Assembly: GCF_900119485.1 (NCBI RefSeq)
Contig: NZ_FPJZ01000004.1
Span: 13,773-77,772, forward strand
Length of the DNA: 64,000 nucleotides
Origin: Thermoactinomyces sp. DSM 45891
GTDB taxonomy: Bacteria; Bacillota; Bacilli; Thermoactinomycetales; Thermoactinomycetaceae
Direction: 5' to 3'
Part shown: positions 52,954 to 61,621 of the stretch, in pieces
Numbering within the stretch: the first letter of the stretch is position 1
Layout of the letters: the number at the start of each line of letters is the position of its first letter
Notes under the pieces: generated by a model
Databases searched by the model: none
The model's input: the letters and a program-made list of their open reading frames with translations, nothing else
What the model was told of the DNA's origin: nothing
Program-made: the position numbers and the translations under genes

Positions 52954-54150
52954 ATGAATTCGCCAGTTTATATAGGTAATGACCAAGGGTACTATGGAAC
53001 GAAAGTAGTATCTAAATCTAACGGAAAATTCTATAAAATGTTTATTCGTAACATGGTAGTACCAAACCGAGTAGGGGAAATTACATACAACAATGACCCT
53101 CATAACATTATGTATCGGGAACGTGAAGGGGATCGCGAGTGGTTCTGTGGGAAGCTTGCAGTTGAACAGTCTGGGGATGACGAGTTATTTGATTCCCATA
53201 AGCGTCGTCTATTTAGTCCAACTTGGTTTCGTGAACAAGAGTATCAAATTATGTTCCGTGTTAGTACAGGACTCATGCTCCAAGGTAGTAACGAGCCTGT
53301 TGTATCCGTAGCCTTACCAACAGATAGCTATATTGATTATAAAGAAGAGTTAAAGCGCCGCCTGATCGGAAAACATAGCTTCGAAGTGAAACAAGGAAAT
53401 CTACCTTGGCGTAGAATTGAGTTTGAAATCAAGAAAGAAAATCTCTACGTAATCAGCCAACCGATGGCCACCCTCTTCCACATCGCGCTTGATCGCGATG
53501 GGAAGTTACTAAATGAGGATCTCTTTATCCAAAAAGTAAGTATTAACGATCTCGGCTTCGGTACTTCTGATATCGAAACCTTACACGGGGAAACTATTAT
53601 TAAACGTCAGAGCTTTACTTCCCGCCATGCGATGCTAAATGTGTATACTCTCCTTTCCAAACGTTTACTAGAGTTTACCCGCGGTATCGATCTAGAGAAC
53701 AATGGCAAAGAGTATCCGATTTGGAGTTTGCCTCGCATTGTTCGCTCTGGTGAAATAAGTTTTAAAGGAAAAACGCATGATATTAGCGATATCGTTAACG
53801 AATCCATTCGCGAAGTAGGAGAATCATTGGTAGAAGAAGTTTGGCAACGCCTAGACTTTGGGGATGACATCACATACATCATCCTAACCGGAGGCGCGTC
53901 TATTCCCTTTAAGCCTTTCTACCGTGAACGCTTTGGCGATAAGTTGATTTTTGCTGAGGATTACGGCATAGATGCACAGTTTGCCAATGGATTTGGCCTA
54001 TGCAAATTCTCCCAATCGAAGTCCAAAGCCCAGCCAGTAAAGGATTTACTAGAAGCTGCTGCAACCATTCAACAGGAGTTTACCGTTCCAGACCATCTAA
54101 GTGAAAAAGGTTCCAAGAAGAAAGTTGTCGTTGTACCAACAAAGAAATAG
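52954..54150 (+). CDS. ParM/StbA-like actin-family ATPase
   Basis: A 398-residue actin-fold protein: phosphate-1 loop IGNDQGYYGTK, phosphate-2 loop NDLGFGTSDIET and adenosine motif ILTGGASIPF are all visible in order. AGGAGG precedes the ATG. The C-terminus has a Lys-rich tail (EKGSKKKVVVVPTKK). Plasmid homologs polymerise to push DNA apart. Here the gene is chromosomal, sits next to a parS site beside noc, and has no adjacent partner gene. The ParR-like protein at 16149 is a possible distant partner. A chromosomal cytoskeletal or phage-related role is equally open. Confidence 0.82.
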   Translation: MNSPVYIGNDQGYYGTKVVSKSNGKFYKMFIRNMVVPNRVGEITYNNDPHNIMYREREGDREWFCGKLAVEQSGDDELFDSHKRRLFSPTWFREQEYQIMFRVSTGLMLQGSNEPVVSVALPTDSYIDYKEELKRRLIGKHSFEVKQGNLPWRRIEFEIKKENLYVISQPMATLFHIALDRDGKLLNEDLFIQKVSINDLGFGTSDIETLHGETIIKRQSFTSRHAMLNVYTLLSKRLLEFTRGIDLENNGKEYPIWSLPRIVRSGEISFKGKTHDISDIVNESIREVGESLVEEVWQRLDFGDDITYIILTGGASIPFKPFYRERFGDKLIFAEDYGIDAQFANGFGLCKFSQSKSKAQPVKDLLEAAATIQQEFTVPDHLSEKGSKKKVVVVPTKK

Positions 54151-54167
54151 ACCTATCTTGTCTACAA

Positions 54168-54200
54168 GCGACCTCCCAAGGTATATTCGGGGAGGTCGTT
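54168..54200 (+). terminator. Terminator after the ParM-like gene
   Basis: CGACCTCCC at 54169-54177 pairs with GGGAGGTCG at 54190-54198, followed by TTT. Confidence 0.65.
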
Positions 54201-54351
54201 TGCATATAGGCTTAGAGATGGTTGCCCAATACGCAACAACATCATTTTACAATCCATCCATCGCTTAATGATATTGACTTTATTTTTTGACTATAATATA
54301 ATAAAATGTGATTTAAAAATAAATATATTTAATAAAAGGGGATTTAATTTA

Positions 54352-54975
54352 ATGAAAATAAGTATTTTATCTTTAGTTAAGAAAACAACAATCACACTTT
54401 CTTTATCTATGTTAGTGGTCTTTGGTGGCATTGGAAAAACAGCTACGTATGCTATGGATAGCGCGGAATCAAAACAACTAAATGGAATCGCTCATGGAGC
54501 AAATGAAGAAAAGGAAATAAAGGAAACTGAGCGTTTTCTATCAGCTATTGAAAGCATTCCTGATGAAGTAGTAACCCAGGGCGATAAACAGATAGTTGAA
54601 TGGCTAAATACACATACAGATATGGAATTTGTAGCAGATAATGGAATTTTAAAAATAAAAGAAGAGAAAATGCCAAAGCAACAGCTTGCTAGCATAACTG
54701 GATGCGTTGGGGCAATTGGGATCGCTTTAGTCACAACAGGAATTCCATTTACTAAAATTCTTAAGGTAAAACAAGCCCTTAGTGCTTTAGGAGGAGCTAC
54801 AAAGTTTGCTAAACAATTTTATAAGACTTATAAACTTTATAGAGGCTATGGAAACTCAGTAAAGACTGCAACTACTAGGGCTATCAATTCTATTGGGAAA
54901 AACTTGAGAGCAGATATGAAGGATGCTTTGCTGGATTTCTTCAATATAAATAATGTAATTGCCAACTGTACGTAA
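54352..54975 (+). CDS. Secreted hypothetical protein (bacteriocin-like C-terminus)
   Basis: A 207-residue protein with signal peptide (MKISILSLVKKTTITLSLSM, likely cleavage after TATYA). The middle is acidic (EEKEIKETERFLSAIE); the last 90 residues are basic, glycine-rich and helical (GCVGAIGIALVTTGIPFTKI, later KQFYKTYKLYRGYGNSVKTA) with one Cys at each end. An acidic pro-part followed by a cationic hydrophobic part is seen in secreted antimicrobial proteins, but I recognise no family. AAAGGGG lies ten bases before ATG 54352. The gene is more AT-rich than its neighbours. It converges on a small membrane protein gene, sharing a long hairpin. Confidence 0.65.
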   Translation: MKISILSLVKKTTITLSLSMLVVFGGIGKTATYAMDSAESKQLNGIAHGANEEKEIKETERFLSAIESIPDEVVTQGDKQIVEWLNTHTDMEFVADNGILKIKEEKMPKQQLASITGCVGAIGIALVTTGIPFTKILKVKQALSALGGATKFAKQFYKTYKLYRGYGNSVKTATTRAINSIGKNLRADMKDALLDFFNINNVIANCT

Positions 54976-55028
54976 CACATAGAAAGGGGGATAACTAGTT
55001 GTTAGTTATCCCCTTTTCTATGTGTTAC
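54972..55028. terminator. Very long bidirectional terminator hairpin
   Basis: Arms of 26 bases (54972-54997 and 55003-55028) with one wobble and a five-base loop. It overlaps the last codon of the secreted-protein gene and the first base of the opposing stop codon. Confidence 0.8.
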
Positions 55029-55222
55029 TATTTATCATTCTCCGGATTCTTTCTAGTAATAATATACATAATCAGTACTATTACAAAAACTGATATAGTA
55101 AAGGCACCAAGGAAATCCTTATATTTTGGAAAAATATATGTAAAAATAGAAAATAAAAAAACTGCCGTAACTCCTAGACTACTAATTAGAGAATATCGCT
55201 CCCTAAGCCTTTTTCGCCACAT
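55028..55222 (-). CDS. Small two-helix membrane protein
   Basis: A 64-residue protein with two hydrophobic helices (SLGVTAVFLFSIFTYIF and LGAFTISVFVIVLIMYII), a basic N-terminus (MWRKRLRERY) and a polar tail. GAGGAGG precedes the ATG, which makes it a credible gene. It faces the secreted cysteine protein tail to tail. It could be an immunity protein for that product; this is inference from size, topology and place only. Confidence 0.6.
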   Translation of the reverse strand: MWRKRLRERYSLISSLGVTAVFLFSIFTYIFPKYKDFLGAFTISVFVIVLIMYIITRKNPENDK

Positions 55223-55360
55223 AAATATCCTCCTCTAAACCTGCTAAAGCATCACTAATCTAAATAAGTCTATTCATCCTAAGTTTTTTCACACTTACTT
55301 AAGTATATCCAAATAATAAAAAATGTCAAATTATATAATATCAATAAAAAATAAAACCAT

Positions 55361-55411
55361 TTTAAAGCTTAGTAAGTCTGAGAGCTACTCATCGACTTAC
55401 TAAGCTTTAAA
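55361..55411. terminator. Orphan perfect hairpin
   Basis: Eighteen-base perfect arms TTTAAAGCTTAGTAAGTC at 55361-55378 and its complement at 55394-55411, loop 15. The A/T ends make it a terminator in either direction, but no gene clearly ends here. Confidence 0.6.
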
Positions 55412-55679
55412 AACTATGAAAACACAAATGCTAGTTGCCAACTTGTCATGCTGTATCTATTGTACGGAAATGTTAGAGTTTGTAGAAGCATCTAGGTAGA
55501 TAGCATTCTTTATCACATGCCAATCTACATTCTATCGATTCTTTATATTTTCTCTCAATGCAATAGTGTATCTTGCTCCACGAGTAGCGTACTCCCGCCC
55601 CATGACTGGTTCATAGCCAATTTGTTCATCTACCCACCTAAAAAAACAAGCAAATAGAATAGATTTATCTAGAAATGAC

Positions 55680-55708
55680 TTGCAAAAAGAGAGATAATAA
55701 AATATATA
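55680..55708 (+). promoter_or_regulatory. Candidate promoter of the acidic-protein gene
   Basis: TTGCAA at 55680-55685, 17 bases, TATATA at 55703-55708 (TATAAT overlaps two bases on), 44 bases before the start codon. Confidence 0.45.
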
Positions 55709-55751
55709 ATTATAACCCGACTGCAATCATCTAAAAGAAGGAGGGAAAGAT

Positions 55752-57362
55752 ATGTCTCATTTAGAACAATTTGACGTGATTATTCTAGGATCGAGAGAAA
55801 AAGCTGAACAGGCCATCCTAGCCAGCGAACAACAGGGTCAGAAGGTTCTCTTGATCGATTTAGACCTTCACGTTACGACATCCTTAATCTGTCAAGAAAC
55901 GCTTTCCACCAATGTATCGCTAAGTAAAGACCACAAAATCGTTGCTCATAAACAAGAAGTACATACTCCACTCCACAAAACAACGACATTCGTGTTTCAA
56001 ACCGAATTGGTCACCATGGAGGAACAAACAAGTGACAAGGCAATAGAAGATATTTTCTTACCAGATGAACAGAATAATTCAGATTTAGTAGCGACACCAC
56101 CTAACGTCTCATCTAGTTATCTAGAAGTGAATGATGATTTGGAATTGAAGGTAGAGGATGATTATTTCGATCCTATAGAAGAATTTGATCCTGCTCTAGC
56201 TGGGGAGTTTGATTCCGCCTTCGAACAAGCAGAGGATCAGCCAGCTCCTTCACAACAAAAGAATTTCGTCGAATCAGTTGAGGCTGATGACCAAGATGAT
56301 TTAAATTCAGATCCTAAGAATCAACCGGAATCTATTTTACCTAGTCTCCTCTGGAATCGGGAAAATTCGCTCAAAGATCGTCTCACTAGAGAGCACACGA
56401 AGACGCCTGCTGGTCTACAGAGCTCGCTTACCAGTCATTTATTTGATAGAATCCAACCATCTGATAAAAAGACCCTAGCTCATACCGAAATCGATTTAAA
56501 GGAATCCCACCCTTCTCTTGAAGAATCCGACACATCTGTTGAATCGATATCGGATATACCAGACCTAGAAGAAACCACATCAGAGGCAGTGGCGTTCAAA
56601 TCGGTTGAGAACCAGAATCAGGACACTGAATTTGTGTTTTCTTTTCATAAGGCATCTAAAGAACCACATCGCGCCTATAAAGAACGTGATATTCGCTTAA
56701 GAAAGAAATTTTCTCAGTCTAGGCAACATAAGCCTTCTCCTGACTCATTTGAATTCTTTTCCAATGAGCCTGAACAAGGATCCGATCCGAAAGAATCCAT
56801 AGAGCAGGTCAAGGTAGAAACACCAAAACCTATAAAACCATCTAACTTGGTTTCCCTCACCCTATTAGAAAAGCCAAAAGATACCCAGAAGACTACCTAT
56901 CTCGAAGATGAAATCGGAACACCCGATACCTCATTTGCTCCTAGAAGGCGGTCTCGTACGCAAAAGAAAAGTAGACTCTTCCAGAACATTGATCTAAATG
57001 CGGGAAAAGATACATCAAAAGAACTGAAAAAAAAGAGTCTAGAAACAAAAGGTGATCACTCCCCTTTTGATCTATTCTCCTTCTCACCTGAAGGCGATCT
57101 TAGCACAGGCAAGAGTAGTCATCATGTTGATAACAAGCTCCTCCATGAGAAGGAGAACGACCCAAACCCGCTTGCTTCTCAGCAAAACAATGGATTAAAA
57201 GCCGATGAAATTGAGTTTGAAGACGCCTATGGATATAACTCTTGGGAGGAATTCCTCACACCTATCTCCCAGAACAGCCGCAAGCGACAAGAGCTCGATC
57301 AAATCGAAAAGCGAAAACTTGCTCTACGCGGGCTGCACAATTTAATTGATAATCTTGGATAA
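55752..57362 (+). CDS. Large acidic, mostly disordered protein with MnmG-like N-terminus
   Basis: A 536-residue protein with AAGGAGGG before the ATG. The first 45 residues (FDVIILGSREKAEQAILASE, then GQKVLLIDLDLHVTTSL) resemble a Rossmann start and align by eye with the first residues of MnmG (YDVIVIGAGHAGCEAALASA), which is encoded 2.4 kb away, but the GxGxxG loop is lost. The remaining 490 residues are rich in Asp, Glu, Ser, Pro and Lys with no globular domain, ending in a helix (KRQELDQIEKRKLALRGLHN). It may be a scaffold or a sporulation-related protein. No known family recognised. Confidence 0.75.
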   Translation: MSHLEQFDVIILGSREKAEQAILASEQQGQKVLLIDLDLHVTTSLICQETLSTNVSLSKDHKIVAHKQEVHTPLHKTTTFVFQTELVTMEEQTSDKAIEDIFLPDEQNNSDLVATPPNVSSSYLEVNDDLELKVEDDYFDPIEEFDPALAGEFDSAFEQAEDQPAPSQQKNFVESVEADDQDDLNSDPKNQPESILPSLLWNRENSLKDRLTREHTKTPAGLQSSLTSHLFDRIQPSDKKTLAHTEIDLKESHPSLEESDTSVESISDIPDLEETTSEAVAFKSVENQNQDTEFVFSFHKASKEPHRAYKERDIRLRKKFSQSRQHKPSPDSFEFFSNEPEQGSDPKESIEQVKVETPKPIKPSNLVSLTLLEKPKDTQKTTYLEDEIGTPDTSFAPRRRSRTQKKSRLFQNIDLNAGKDTSKELKKKSLETKGDHSPFDLFSFSPEGDLSTGKSSHHVDNKLLHEKENDPNPLASQQNNGLKADEIEFEDAYGYNSWEEFLTPISQNSRKRQELDQIEKRKLALRGLHNLIDNLG

Positions 57363-57403
57363 AAAAAAGCGAATCCTATCGTAGGTAGGAATTCGCTTTT
57401 TTG
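57363..57403. terminator. Bidirectional terminator between the acidic-protein gene and rsmG
   Basis: AAAAAAGCGAATCCTA pairs with TAGGAATTCGCTTTTTT with a single bulged base; T-runs on both strands. Confidence 0.85.
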
Positions 57404-57404
57404 T

Positions 57405-58130
57405 TTATATAATAGGCTGTTTTACAGGCGTTCCAGCTTTTCGTGGATATGCTTTCGGAGTATGATCCCGTTTGGTCAAATGTACCAAGTGCCGGCTTCC
57501 CATCTCGTCGGGTAGTGTAAGTTTCCGTACATCGACTTGGTTCTTGCCTAAGACATGAAGAGCACGCCTTGCTTCCACTACTTCTTCATCGACTGCGGAA
57601 CCCTTCATCGCGATAAAGCTTCCACCTACTTTTACAAAGGGGAGACAATATTCAGCGATGACATTTAGCTTCGCTACGGCACGGGCGGTCGCTAGATCAA
57701 ACATCTGACGATACTCTTTTTGATTCGCATAGTCCTCTGCTCTCCCATGTATACAAGTCACATGTTGTAAACTAAGCTCTGCCACGACTTGCTCGAGAAA
57801 CTGAATCCGCTTGCGTGAAGAGTCTAATAACACCACTTTCCAGTCTGGATTGGCAATTTTAAGCGGGATTCCGGGGAAGCCTGCTCCCGTCCCTACATCA
57901 ATCATGCAGATGGCTGACTTCCCTATCTCACCTAGTTGTAACATCAGGGTAAGGGAGTCGTAGAAGTGCTTTACATACACTTCTCTCTCCTCCGTGATTC
58001 CCGTCAAATTCATTACCTTATTGGTTTCGACTAATAGGTGAAAATACTGTTCAAACTGCTTCAGCTGGATCTCATTGAGATGAATTCCCCATGGTTTCAC
58101 TGCTTCTTGTAACCACAATCCCTGCTCCAA
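57405..58130 (-). CDS. rsmG: 16S rRNA (guanine527-N7)-methyltransferase
   Basis: A 241-residue SAM-dependent methyltransferase: cofactor motif MIDVGTGAGFPGIPLKIANP, then VVLLDSSRKRIQFLEQVV and the ATARAVAKLNVIAEYCLP block. Loss of this enzyme gives low-level streptomycin resistance in other bacteria. I place the start at TTG 58130 because AAGGAGG lies six bases upstream and the length then fits the family (239 in Bacillus); the frame runs 20 codons further into mnmG. Confidence 0.94.
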   Translation of the reverse strand: MEQGLWLQEAVKPWGIHLNEIQLKQFEQYFHLLVETNKVMNLTGITEEREVYVKHFYDSLTLMLQLGEIGKSAICMIDVGTGAGFPGIPLKIANPDWKVVLLDSSRKRIQFLEQVVAELSLQHVTCIHGRAEDYANQKEYRQMFDLATARAVAKLNVIAEYCLPFVKVGGSFIAMKGSAVDEEVVEARRALHVLGKNQVDVRKLTLPDEMGSRHLVHLTKRDHTPKAYPRKAGTPVKQPII

Positions 58131-58179
58131 ACAACATCCTCCTTCAAAAATGGGTCCAGCTTTCACCAGACCCATCTCG

Positions 58180-60054
58180 TTATGCTTCAACGGCTTTTGT
58201 TCCCTGCTCCATATGCACCATCAAGATCGAAATATCGGCCGGATTCACGCCTGAAATACGCGTTGCTTGCCCCAATGAAATCGGACGAATCTGCGCTAAT
58301 TTCTCTCTTGCTTCCGAAGAAATACCCGCAATCTTAGAATAATCGATCCAATGAGGAATTCGCTTTTCTTCCATCTTCTTCATTTTCTCTACTTGTTGTA
58401 GTGACTTCGAAATATAACCTTCGTATTTTAGTTGGATTTCTACCTGTTCTGCTACATCGGGTGACACGGATTCCTCTGGGGGTGCCATCCTCGCAATCTG
58501 CTCATAACCAAGCTCTGGGCGCTTAATCAAATTTGCTAATTCCACCGCATTGTTGATCTCATTTGTCCCCATATCGCGTAAGATTTGTTGCACTTCTGGT
58601 GTTGGCCGTACTTTCGTCGAACGTAAACGGTCTATTTCACGCGCAATCGCTTCTTTCTTGGCCGTAAAGCGTCTATAGCGATCTTCCTTAATTAACCCAA
58701 TCTCGTGTCCAATCTCCGTTAATCGAAGATCTGCATTATCATGGCGTAACAAAAGACGATATTCTGCACGGGAAGTAAGTAAACGATACGGTTCGTTTGT
58801 CCCCTTCGTCACCAGATCATCAATTAAAACGCCAATATAAGCCTCCGATCGATCTAGCACAACGGAATCCTTACCTTGTACTTTTCTCGCTGCATTAATA
58901 CCCGCCATAACGCCTTGAGCGGCAGCTTCCTCATATCCAGAAGTCCCGTTGATCTGTCCGGCTGTAAAGAGTCCAGGCACTTCTTTCGTCTCTAAGCTAG
59001 GCCATAGTTGAGTAGGAACAATCGCATCGTATTCAATCGCATAACCTGTCCGCATCATCTCAGCCTTTTCCATGCCCTTAATCGTACGCAACATCTCAAG
59101 TTGTACGTCCTCTGGCAAGCTTGTTGATAATCCCTGAACGTAAATCTCCTCTGTCGCGCGCCCTTCTGGTTCAATAAAGATTTGATGGCGATTTTTATCA
59201 GAGAAACGAACAATTTTATCTTCAATGGATGGACAATAGCGAGGGCCTCTACCTTCAATCGTACCGGAATACATCGGAGCTCGATGTAAGTTTTCTTGAA
59301 TATATTCGTGCGTCTGCTCGTTCGTATAGGTTAACCAACAAGGAAGTTGATCCGTGATATACTCTGTTGTTTCATAGGAGAAGGCACGTGGAACTTCATC
59401 TCCGGGTTGAATCTCCATCACGCTGGTGTCAATGCTCTTCGCACTAACCCGCGGAGGAGTTCCGGTTTTAAAGCGCACCATCTCAAACCCTAACTCCTGC
59501 AAATGAAGCGCTAAGTTAATCGATGGCTGTTGATTATTTGGACCACTCTCATAGGCTAAGTCTCCAATAATAATTTTCCCTCGTAAATAAGTTCCTGTTG
59601 TAAGAACCACAGATTTTGCACGATATCCAGTACCTGTGCGAGTGATAACCCCCCGGCACTCTCCATCCTCTATGATGAATCGTTCTACCATATTTTGATG
59701 AATCTCCAAGTTTGGTTCTTGTTCCAGAACTCGCTTCATCTCGCGTTGATATAATAATTTATCCGCCTGAGCACGTAGTGCATAGACAGCAGGCCCTTTA
59801 CCCGTGTTTAACATTCTCATTTGAATGTGGGTCTTATCTATATTTTTTCCCATCTCCCCACCAAGTGCATCCAATTCCCTTACCACATGACCTTTTGCAG
59901 GCCCCCCAACGGATGGATTACATGGCATATAGGCGATGGTATCTAAACTTAATGTCAGGAGTAATGTCTTACACCCCATGCGAGCCGAAGCAAGCGCTGC
60001 TTCACATCCGGCATGGCCTGCACCGATGACGATCACATCATATTGATTATTCAT
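58180..60054 (-). CDS. mnmG: tRNA uridine-5-carboxymethylaminomethyl modification enzyme MnmG
   Basis: A 624-residue FAD enzyme that with MnmE modifies U34 of some tRNAs. Visible: dinucleotide motif VIGAGHAGCEAALASARMGC, the CNPSVGGPAKGH motif, VVLTTGTYLRGKI, and the PGLFTAGQINGTSGYEEAAA block. It lies between mnmE and rsmG, 18 bases after mnmE. Confidence 0.97.
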   Translation of the reverse strand: MNNQYDVIVIGAGHAGCEAALASARMGCKTLLLTLSLDTIAYMPCNPSVGGPAKGHVVRELDALGGEMGKNIDKTHIQMRMLNTGKGPAVYALRAQADKLLYQREMKRVLEQEPNLEIHQNMVERFIIEDGECRGVITRTGTGYRAKSVVLTTGTYLRGKIIIGDLAYESGPNNQQPSINLALHLQELGFEMVRFKTGTPPRVSAKSIDTSVMEIQPGDEVPRAFSYETTEYITDQLPCWLTYTNEQTHEYIQENLHRAPMYSGTIEGRGPRYCPSIEDKIVRFSDKNRHQIFIEPEGRATEEIYVQGLSTSLPEDVQLEMLRTIKGMEKAEMMRTGYAIEYDAIVPTQLWPSLETKEVPGLFTAGQINGTSGYEEAAAQGVMAGINAARKVQGKDSVVLDRSEAYIGVLIDDLVTKGTNEPYRLLTSRAEYRLLLRHDNADLRLTEIGHEIGLIKEDRYRRFTAKKEAIAREIDRLRSTKVRPTPEVQQILRDMGTNEINNAVELANLIKRPELGYEQIARMAPPEESVSPDVAEQVEIQLKYEGYISKSLQQVEKMKKMEEKRIPHWIDYSKIAGISSEAREKLAQIRPISLGQATRISGVNPADISILMVHMEQGTKAVEA

Positions 60055-60072
60055 CTTGATATCTTCACCTCA

Positions 60073-61458
60073 TCATTTCCCTAGACAGAACTGGGAGAAA
60101 ATCTGGTCAATTAGGTCTTCCGCTACCGCATCTCCAATTACTTCCCCTAGATACTGCCATGCATTTTTTAGATCGATCTCCACTAAGTCTAACGGCATCC
60201 CGAGTTCGATCCCGTTTAGCACATCTTGGATGCTTTTTTGAGCTTCTGAAAGCAGATGAATATGGCGTGCATTACTTACATACGTACTATCCGTCGTGGC
60301 TACTTTCCCGGTAAAAAATAAAGAGGAAATCGCTTCTTCTAACTGGTGAACCCCCTGCTCTCCCTTCAAAGAGGTGGTGATAACGGGTGTATGTTCTGAA
60401 ATAGATGAACGTACCTCTTCAATCGAGCATTTACCGGGCAAGTCCATTTTGTTCATAATCACAATCGCCGTAACATGCTGAATCTGCTCTAAGAGTCTGC
60501 GATCTTCCTCTTGCAATTCCTCTGCTTGATTTAGCACTAATAATACCAAATCAGCCCGTTCTAAAGCTTGACGGGAGCGCGCGACTCCGATCTGCTCTAC
60601 CAGATCTTCTGTCTCCCTAATGCCCGCTGTATCTAATAATTTAAGCGGAATCCCACGAACGTTTACATATTCCTCGAGTACATCCCGAGTCGTTCCTGGG
60701 ATATCCGTCACAATCGCTTTGTTCTCTTGAGTCAAACCATTCATCAAAGAAGACTTTCCCACGTTAGGGCGCCCGATGATGGCTGTAGCAATTCCCTCTC
60801 GCAAGATTTTTCCTTGACGAGCCGTTTGGAGTAATTCACCAATCTGACGGATGATATATTCGCATCGTTCTTGTAAAAACTGACTCGTCATAACCTCAGC
60901 GTCATATTCAGGATAGTCTACATTTACCGCTAAATGGGCTAATGTTTCTACGATCTCTTCTCGCAACTGTTGGATTAACTTTGATAAGCGTCCTTCTGCT
61001 TGTTGGCTCGCTACTTTAGCGGCCCGATCCGTTTTCGCACGAATCAAGTCTATCACCGCTTCCGCTTGGGACAAATCAATCCGACCATTTAAGAAAGCCC
61101 GCTTGGTAAATTCTCCTGGTTCCGCCAAGCGAATCCCGACCGATAGTAGAGCCTTGAGTGTCGCCTGAACGGGAATCAGTCCACCGTGACAGCTAATCTC
61201 TACTACATCTTCTCGTGTAAAGGTTCTGGGTGCACGCATCACCGTAACGAGTACCTCATCAATCCGCTCTTTCGTTTCCGGTTGAACGATATATCCATAA
61301 CGCACCGTATGAGTTGGCGTTTGTTCTAAGGATTCCTTACCTGTATATAGTTTATCTACTTTTTCAATTGCTTGCGGACCACTCACACGGATGACAGCGA
61401 TACCACCTTCACCCAGTGCAGTTGCAATCGCAGCAATTGTATCATTTTCAAATAGCAT
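60073..61458 (-). CDS. mnmE: tRNA modification GTPase MnmE
   Basis: A 461-residue protein: tetrahydrofolate-binding N-domain (DTIAAIATALGEGGIAVIRV), a G domain within the helical part (P-loop GRPNVGKSS, DIPGTTRD, DTAGIRETED, MNKMD) and the C-terminal C-x-GK signature (FCLGK). It partners MnmG. GAGGTG precedes the ATG. It directly follows yidC; jag, which usually sits between them, is missing. Confidence 0.97.
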   Translation of the reverse strand: MLFENDTIAAIATALGEGGIAVIRVSGPQAIEKVDKLYTGKESLEQTPTHTVRYGYIVQPETKERIDEVLVTVMRAPRTFTREDVVEISCHGGLIPVQATLKALLSVGIRLAEPGEFTKRAFLNGRIDLSQAEAVIDLIRAKTDRAAKVASQQAEGRLSKLIQQLREEIVETLAHLAVNVDYPEYDAEVMTSQFLQERCEYIIRQIGELLQTARQGKILREGIATAIIGRPNVGKSSLMNGLTQENKAIVTDIPGTTRDVLEEYVNVRGIPLKLLDTAGIRETEDLVEQIGVARSRQALERADLVLLVLNQAEELQEEDRRLLEQIQHVTAIVIMNKMDLPGKCSIEEVRSSISEHTPVITTSLKGEQGVHQLEEAISSLFFTGKVATTDSTYVSNARHIHLLSEAQKSIQDVLNGIELGMPLDLVEIDLKNAWQYLGEVIGDAVAEDLIDQIFSQFCLGK

Positions 61459-61517
61459 CTTTTTTCACCTCGATCATCATAACACAATTTTACAATTCCC
61501 TTCAAAGATGCAGTTTA

Positions 61518-61608
61518 ACAAAAAACGCCTCCCAGTGAGGATTCAGTTTGTCGACAAAAGCTACATTTGTTTACAGTCTGAATTCCCTCACACAAGAGGC
61601 ATTTTTCA
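61518..61608 (-). terminator. Terminator after yidC
   Basis: On the minus strand GCCTCTTGTGTGAGGG and ATTCAG pair with CTGAAT, CCTCACTGGGAGGC and run into six Ts. It sits between yidC and mnmE, so mnmE likely has its own promoter. Confidence 0.7.
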
Positions 61609-61621
61609 CAGTTGTCATCTC

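Larger units (their letters stand above)
55223..55751. other. AT-rich intergenic region
   Basis: A 529-base gap between the small membrane protein gene and the gene at 55752. It contains a strong hairpin at 55361 and a promoter candidate near 55680. One minus-strand frame (55532-55726, 64 codons) has no ribosome site and overlaps the promoter, so I do not call it. Confidence 0.5.

Noticed and set aside
55532..55726. A 64-codon minus-strand frame
   Set aside because: No ribosome site, no recognisable domain, and its start overlaps the likely promoter of the gene at 55752.
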